A stretch of DNA of 64,000 nt from Streptococcus thoraltensis DSM 12221 (GTDB taxonomy: Bacteria > Bacillota > Bacilli > Lactobacillales > Streptococcaceae), in assembly GCF_000380145.1 (NCBI RefSeq), contig NZ_KB904609.1:1-64000 (forward strand), given 5' to 3'. Position numbers and translations under genes: made by a program. Positions 59,771 through 64,000 of the stretch are shown piece by piece. Numbering within the stretch: position 1 is the first letter of the stretch; every line of letters begins with the position of its first letter. The notes below the pieces were generated by a model that saw only the letters and a list, made by a program, of their open reading frames with translations, was not told the origin of the DNA and searched no databases.

Positions 59771-59799
59771 TTGACATTTAAAAGAAAGCGTTTTATAAT
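59771..59799 (+). promoter_or_regulatory. Promoter of the ArsR-type regulator and galM with cre-like spacer
   Basis: TTGACA (59771-59776), 17 bases, TATAAT (59794-59799), an ideal sigma-A promoter. AGAAAGCGTTTTAT (59783-59796) in the spacer resembles a cre half-conserved site. Confidence 0.7.
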
Positions 59800-59827
59800 A
59801 AAGTTATACTTCTTAAAGGAGATCCAT

Positions 59828-60742
59828 ATGGATATAGATATTAAACAGCAAAATGAAAAAGCATTATCTATCTTCCAAGCTTTATCACACGTTGATCGCT
59901 TAAAAATTATTGAACTGATTGAATTTCAAAATGTTCCTATCAATCGCTTAAAAGAGGAGTTGCAAATCAGTTCTTCGAGTCTTAGTAAACACCTCAAAGT
60001 TTTAGAAAACGCTGATTTGATTTCCTTGACTTATGGAAAAAATGAATTCTGGAAGCAAAAGTTTGTCAGTTTAAATACTGATACTATTAACATACATTTT
60101 CCGCAACGCGTTTTCCCCGAGCTCTCTAAAATCCGAGAAAGTGTCCGAATTGGACATTTCTTAGACTTTTCAGCTGCTCCCTCTTGTGGTTTAGCCACAT
60201 CCCAAAAAGTAATTGGCCGCATTGATGATTCAAAATCTTTTCTCAATCAAAACAGAGTTGATGCCAGTCTTATCTGGCTTAGTCAAGGATTTTTGGAGTA
60301 CAAGATTCCCAAACCTTTAAAAAACGGTGACAAAATAGAAATGCTCGACATCAGTTTAGAAGTCGCCTCAGAATTTCCCATTTCCAATAATACTTGGCCA
60401 ACCAATTTAAAACTTATCTTAAACAATATCCCAATTGGTACGATGACCATCCCAGGTAATTTTTCAGATGTACGAGGTGTCTACACACCATCTTGGTGGG
60501 CAGATGAATTCAGTCAGTATGGTCTTTTAAAACATATTCGCATCAACCATTCCGATACTTCCATCGATGGTGTCAAAGTTTCTGACCACAATTTAACAGA
60601 AACTAAAATTGAAAACGAAGATTTTATCACTTTTAGAATCGAAGTGGAACAAATCGAAAACCGATATGGTGGATTAACTATTTTTGGTGAAAATTGGGGC
60701 AACCATCCTCAAGACATCAATTTTGATTTTTACGTATCATAG
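59828..60742 (+). CDS. ArsR-type regulator with a large C-terminal domain, sugar-linked
   Basis: A 304-residue protein. Residues 1-80 form an ArsR-type winged helix-turn-helix (IFQALSHVDRLKIIELIEFQ; LQISSSSLSKHLKVLENADL). The remaining roughly 200 residues are beta-rich, with no cysteine cluster typical of metal sensors; they may sense a sugar, which is inference. I start at 59828 because AAAGGAG lies seven bases upstream; the frame extends to 59771 only across the promoter. It is divergent from the sugar-transport operon and shares an operon with galM, 13 bases downstream. Confidence 0.8.
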   Translation: MDIDIKQQNEKALSIFQALSHVDRLKIIELIEFQNVPINRLKEELQISSSSLSKHLKVLENADLISLTYGKNEFWKQKFVSLNTDTINIHFPQRVFPELSKIRESVRIGHFLDFSAAPSCGLATSQKVIGRIDDSKSFLNQNRVDASLIWLSQGFLEYKIPKPLKNGDKIEMLDISLEVASEFPISNNTWPTNLKLILNNIPIGTMTIPGNFSDVRGVYTPSWWADEFSQYGLLKHIRINHSDTSIDGVKVSDHNLTETKIENEDFITFRIEVEQIENRYGGLTIFGENWGNHPQDINFDFYVS

Positions 60743-60755
60743 AAAGGAACTACAA

Positions 60756-61802
60756 ATGTTACAAACACAACAAGTCAACACACCTAACGACACTATTAGC
60801 AAGATCACTTTATCAAATGGTAACGAAACCTCTATTGTCGTTTCAAATCTAGGTGCGACACTTCTCAATTTCAAAACGCCAGATAAAAACGGCAAATTGC
60901 AAGACATCGTCTTGGGATTTGATACTGTCGAAGAATACTTCCGTAACACTGACACCTATTTTGGGGCAACTATCGGACGTATTGCCAATCGGACAGAAAC
61001 AGCTAGCTTTTCACTCGATGGAGAAACTTTCCAAATTGATAAAAATGAAGGAGAAAACAACCTTCATAGCGGTCCTAATGGCTATCAAATACGCATTTGG
61101 GAAGTCGAATCCCTTGATGAATCAAGTAATCAAGTCACTTTCAAGCTAGATAGTTCTGACGGTGATCAAGGTTATCCAGGAAATTTAACTTTAAAAATCA
61201 CCTACCGACTTACTGATGACAACCAAGTCACTATCACTTATCAGGCTTTATCTGATAAAAATACCCCATTAAGTCCGACTAACCACTCTTACTTTAACTT
61301 AAACGGTCACGCTTCTGGTAGCATCGAAAATCATCTTCTTCAGCTAAATGCTAGTGCGTTTACACCTATCAAAGATTCTACATCAATCCCGACTGGACAA
61401 ATCGCGGATGTCGAAGGCACGCCTTTTGATTTTAGAAAACCTAAAACCATTGGACAAGATATTGACCAGCCATTTGAGCAATTACAATTTGCCGGCGGAT
61501 ACGATCATAATCTTGTCCTAGATAATCCAAATTTACAAACTGCTTTTGCGACCGTTATTGGGGATAAATCTGGAATCAGGCTGGAAGCCTTTACTGATTT
61601 GCCAGGAGTCCAGTTCTATACAGGTAATTTTCTCAATAACCACCCGGGAAAAGCCCAAGCAAGTTATGGAAAGCGTCATGGTTTCTGCCTTGAAACACAA
61701 TTTTTCCCAAATGCTATTAATGTCCCCAACTTCCCATCTCCTGTGTTAAAAGCTAATACACCAGCAACTTACCAGACCATTTATAAAGTAAGTATTCATT
61801 AA
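60756..61802 (+). CDS. galM: Aldose 1-epimerase (galactose mutarotase)
   Basis: Interconverts alpha and beta anomers of galactose or glucose, delivering the alpha-D-galactose used by GalK. The catalytic histidine regions are NNLHSGPNGYQ and SPTNHSYFNLNGH; the glutamate lies in the C-terminal CLETQFFPNAIN segment. The 348-residue length is normal. I start at 60756, nine bases after AAAGGAA; the longer frame to 60684 overlaps the regulator. It sits with the ArsR-type regulator opposite the sugar-transport operon, away from galKTE at 44-47.5 kb. Confidence 0.9.
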   Translation: MLQTQQVNTPNDTISKITLSNGNETSIVVSNLGATLLNFKTPDKNGKLQDIVLGFDTVEEYFRNTDTYFGATIGRIANRTETASFSLDGETFQIDKNEGENNLHSGPNGYQIRIWEVESLDESSNQVTFKLDSSDGDQGYPGNLTLKITYRLTDDNQVTITYQALSDKNTPLSPTNHSYFNLNGHASGSIENHLLQLNASAFTPIKDSTSIPTGQIADVEGTPFDFRKPKTIGQDIDQPFEQLQFAGGYDHNLVLDNPNLQTAFATVIGDKSGIRLEAFTDLPGVQFYTGNFLNNHPGKAQASYGKRHGFCLETQFFPNAINVPNFPSPVLKANTPATYQTIYKVSIH

Positions 61803-61972
61803 CAAAGCATTTAAAATCAAATCGTTAACTGTAACTACAAAAAACGACTAACCATAGCATTTTAGCTCTATTATTCCTGTAGTGGGGTATCTACCGCAGA
61901 GATTGTAGGGCTTTTTCAGTGCAAAAGTGGGGCGAAAAACCGTATCATCCTTGACCAACAGTCGAAAAATGC
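61803..61972. other. Intergenic stretch, possibly insertion-sequence residue
   Basis: No gene. Bases 61880-61950 (TAGTGGGGTATCTACCGCAG; GGGCTTTTTCAGTGCAAAAG) are G-rich compared with their surroundings and have the look of an insertion-sequence end, but I cannot assign a family. Confidence 0.25.
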
Positions 61973-62008
61973 AAAAACAAGGTTATCTCATTAATGAGAT
62001 AACCTTGT
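61973..62008 (-). terminator. Terminator of the LPSTG surface-protein gene
   Basis: A perfect palindrome (arms ACAAGGTTATCTCATT and its complement, 61977-62008), followed on the minus strand by TTTTTGC. It lies 55 bases past the stop codon. Confidence 0.85.
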
Positions 62009-62063
62009 CGTGAAATCGTATGGACACTAAATTGTTTTTTCTAAGGATAAACTAGAGGGAGGA

Positions 62064-64000
62064 TTAGTCCTCTTTACGACGACGTGACACTGCAAAGCCT
62101 AATGAAGCAAGTGCAATAGCTGAACCTGCTACAACTGCTGTTGATGATGATTGTTCACCAGTACTTGGTAATTGATCGCCATTTGCAGATTTTGCTGCTT
62201 CTGGTTTTTCAGCAGAACGAGTTGCTTTGACAGATGAAGCTTTTACTTCTGATTTATCAGCAGCTTTTTGAGTGCCTTTATCTGATTTGTCAGTAGCTTT
62301 TTGGTCTCCCTTGTCTGATTTACCAGAATTATCTTTACCTTGTTCTTCTTTTGGTTGTTCTTGACTTGGTTTGTCAGCTTTTTGAACTTTATCAACAGCG
62401 ATGAAGTCTTCATGGTGATCTGTGTTTGCTAGGTCAAACGCTGCTGTACGGTAGCTATTCAACTCGTAACCTTCTGGTACAGAAACTAGAGATGCTGTGT
62501 AGCCTTTACCTGGCTTCACATCTGTGAAGTTAGCGTTACCAAACTCATCTGTTGTTACTTGACGAGTTGAGCCATCTGCTGCTTTCAACTCAACAACTGC
62601 ACCTACTACCGGATTGAAGCCATTATCAACAACCTTGATGGTTGCTGAAGCATTACCAACTTCTTCGTCTACTTTTGGTGCCACTTTTTGAACTTTATCA
62701 ACAGAGATGAAGTCTTCATGGTGGTCTGTGTTTGCTAGGTCAAACGCTGCTGTACGGTAGCTATTCAACTCGTAACCTTCTGGTACAGAAGCTAGAGTTG
62801 CTGTGTAGCCTTTAGCTGGTTTTACATCTGTGAAGTTAGCGTTACCAAACTCATCTGTTGTTACTTGACGAGTTGAGCCATCTGCTGCTTTCAACTCAAC
62901 AACTGCACCCACTACTGGGTTGAAGCCATTATCAACAACTTTAATAGCTGCTGAAGCATTACCAACTTCTTCGTCTACTTTTGGTGCCACTTTTTGAACT
63001 TTATCAACAGAGATGAAGTCTTCGTGGTGGTCTGTGTTTGCTAGGTCAAACGCTGCTGTACGGTAGCTGTTGTAATCATAACCTTCTGGAACCATGGCAA
63101 GCGCTGCTGTGTAACCTTTGCCTGGTTTTACATCTGTGAAGTTAGCGTTACCAAACTCATCAGTTTTAACTTGACGACCTGAACCATCTGCTGCCAACAA
63201 TTCAACTGTTGCACCGACAACTGGGTTGAAGCCGTTATCAACAACTTTGATGGTTGCTGAAGCATTACCAACTTCTTTCTCTTCTTTTGGTGCTTCTTTT
63301 TGAGCTTTATCAACAGAGATGAAGTCTTCGTGGTGATCTGTGTTTGCTAGGTCAAACGCTGCTGTACGGTAGCTGTTCAATTCGTAGCCTTCTGGTACAG
63401 AAGCTAGGGCTGCTGTGTAACCTTTACCTGGTTTTACATCTGTGAAGTTAGCATTACCAAATTCATCAGTTTTGACTTGACGACCTGAACCATCTGCTGC
63501 TAACAATTCAACTGTTGCGCCAGCTACTGGGTTTGAAGCATTGTCTTTAACAGCAATAGTTGCTGAGGCGTTACCAACTTCTTTCTCTTCTTTTGGTGCT
63601 TCTTTTTGAGCTTTATCAACAGAGATGAAGTCTTCATGGTGATTAGCATTGTCTAAGTCGAAAGCTGCTGTACGGTAGCTGTTCAACTCATAACCTTCTG
63701 GAACAGAAGCTAGAGCTGCTGTGTAACCTTTACCTGGTTTTACATCTGTGAAGTTAGCGTTACCAAATTCATCAGTTTTAACTTGACGACCTGAACCATC
63801 TGCTGCCAACAATTCAACTGTTGCGCCAGCTACTGGGTTTGAAGCATTGTCTTTAACAGCGATAGTTGCTGAGGCGTTACCAACTACTTCATCTTCTTTT
63901 AGTGTTTCTACTACTGGCTCACTAGCTTTCTCAACTTTATTAACGTTGATGAAATCTTCATAATGGTCAGTGTTTTTCAATGAAAAGCTTGGACGGAAAC
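62064..64000 (-). CDS. LPSTG-anchored surface protein with 102-residue repeats (partial)
   Basis: The C-terminus is a sortase signal: LPSTGEQ, a hydrophobic stretch ([17 protein letters not shown]) and SRRRKED. Before it is a charged, lysine-rich wall-spanning linker. N-terminally there are five complete 102-residue repeats; each has a prealbumin-like (Cna-B/SpaA-like) segment such as [16 protein letters not shown] and [19 protein letters not shown], then [15 protein letters not shown] and [10 protein letters not shown]. The frame stays open past the right edge ([16 protein letters not shown]), so 62064 is the true 3' end and the N-terminus with signal peptide lies outside. Likely an adhesin stalk; the ligand is unknown. 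Confidence 0.88.
   Translation of the reverse strand, partial: FRPSFSLKNTDHYEDFINVNKVEKASEPVVETLKEDEVVGNASATIAVKDNASNPVAGATVELLAADGSGRQVKTDEFGNANFTDVKPGKGYTAALASVPEGYELNSYRTAAFDLDNANHHEDFISVDKAQKEAPKEEKEVGNASATIAVKDNASNPVAGATVELLAADGSGRQVKTDEFGNANFTDVKPGKGYTAALASVPEGYELNSYRTAAFDLANTDHHEDFISVDKAQKEAPKEEKEVGNASATIKVVDNGFNPVVGATVELLAADGSGRQVKTDEFGNANFTDVKPGKGYTAALAMVPEGYDYNSYRTAAFDLANTDHHEDFISVDKVQKVAPKVDEEVGNASAAIKVVDNGFNPVVGAVVELKAADGSTRQVTTDEFGNANFTDVKPAKGYTATLASVPEGYELNSYRTAAFDLANTDHHEDFISVDKVQKVAPKVDEEVGNASATIKVVDNGFNPVVGAVVELKAADGSTRQVTTDEFGNANFTDVKPGKGYTASLVSVPEGYELNSYRTAAFDLANTDHHEDFIAVDKVQKADKPSQEQPKEEQGKDNSGKSDKGDQKATDKSDKGTQKAADKSEVKASSVKATRSAEKPEAAKSANGDQLPSTGEQSSSTAVVAGSAIALASLGFAVSRRRKED
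62400..63948 (-). repeat. Five tandem 306-bp coding repeats in the surface-protein gene
   Basis: The sequence GATGAAGTCTTC recurs at 62400, 62706, 63012, 63318 and 63624, exactly 306 bp apart; a divergent copy (GATGAAATCTTC) follows at 63948 after 324 bp. Near-identical DNA in phase with the codons makes unequal recombination and repeat-number variation likely. Confidence 0.9.

Noticed and set aside
62400..63948. Regular 306-bp spacing resembling a repeat array
   Set aside because: The units are in-frame coding repeats of a surface protein with no unique spacers; it is not CRISPR.

Overview
This 64-kb window is low-GC Firmicute DNA and almost certainly comes from a Streptococcus. Supporting evidence is the linked core genes oppABCDF, dacA, sufCDSUB, an rgpG/tagO-type gene next to mecA, mutS2-zapA-cvpA, gpsA-galU, tadA-ffs and uppS-cdsA-rseP-proS, together with dexB, msmK and an LPSTG-anchored surface protein. 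The conserved proteins look like a relative of the pyogenic streptococci; I cannot name the species from sequence alone.

Layout. 1-720: an insertion-sequence graveyard with three IS3-type orfA pieces. 832-6555: the minus-strand oligopeptide transporter oppABCDF, divergent from dacA (6729-7961). 8701-15103: the iron-sulphur assembly operon sufCDSUB (minus strand), with an acetyltransferase between sufC and sufD and a 659-bp non-genic gap between sufD and sufS. 15322-19290: rgpG-mecA, a PAP2 phosphatase behind a truncated DUF1697 gene, and a DUF4649/DUF2200 pair. 20079-21563: a DUF1846 gene. 21603-22094: a decayed YbaK/EbsC-type gene. 22293-25597: mutS2, divergent from zapA-cvpA. 26544-28492: gpsA-galU. 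28740-33473: an acetoacetate/3-hydroxybutyrate operon (atoB-atoD-atoA-dehydrogenase-GntP permease), divergent from a LysR regulator and preceded by two cre-like sites. 35115-42564: the SRP RNA gene (ffs), tadA, small genes, then proS-rseP-cdsA-uppS. 43016-48688: yajC, a thioredoxin-like gene and the Leloir genes galKTE with divergent galR. 48967-61802: carbohydrate use: dexB, msmK, a PucR-type regulator, GH43 and GH2 hydrolases, a binding-protein-dependent transporter without its own ATPase, and a divergent ArsR-type regulator with galM. 62064 to the right edge: a surface protein with five 102-residue repeats, cut by the window end.

Several units fit together. The transporter at 56521-59622 lacks an ATPase and MsmK (50798-51931) is the obvious partner. 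GH43 and GH2 would release sugars that this transporter imports, while DexB and GalM-GalKTE would feed glucose and galactose into metabolism. The galKTE, ato and sugar-uptake units all have divergent regulators with recognisable sigma-A promoters; cre-like sites suggest carbon catabolite control of ato, msmK and the sugar operon.

The most distinctive structure is intergenic. Two families of about 105-bp miniature inverted-repeat elements are scattered only between genes. Family A has ends resembling pneumococcal RUP (eight copies plus one remnant); family B has about 22-bp imperfect terminal repeats (six copies). In two B copies an A element sits at the same internal position but in opposite orientations, and a third B carries a 13-bp A remnant at that point. 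This looks like repeated site-preferring nested insertion. I see no tRNA or rRNA gene, CRISPR array, prophage or complete insertion sequence.
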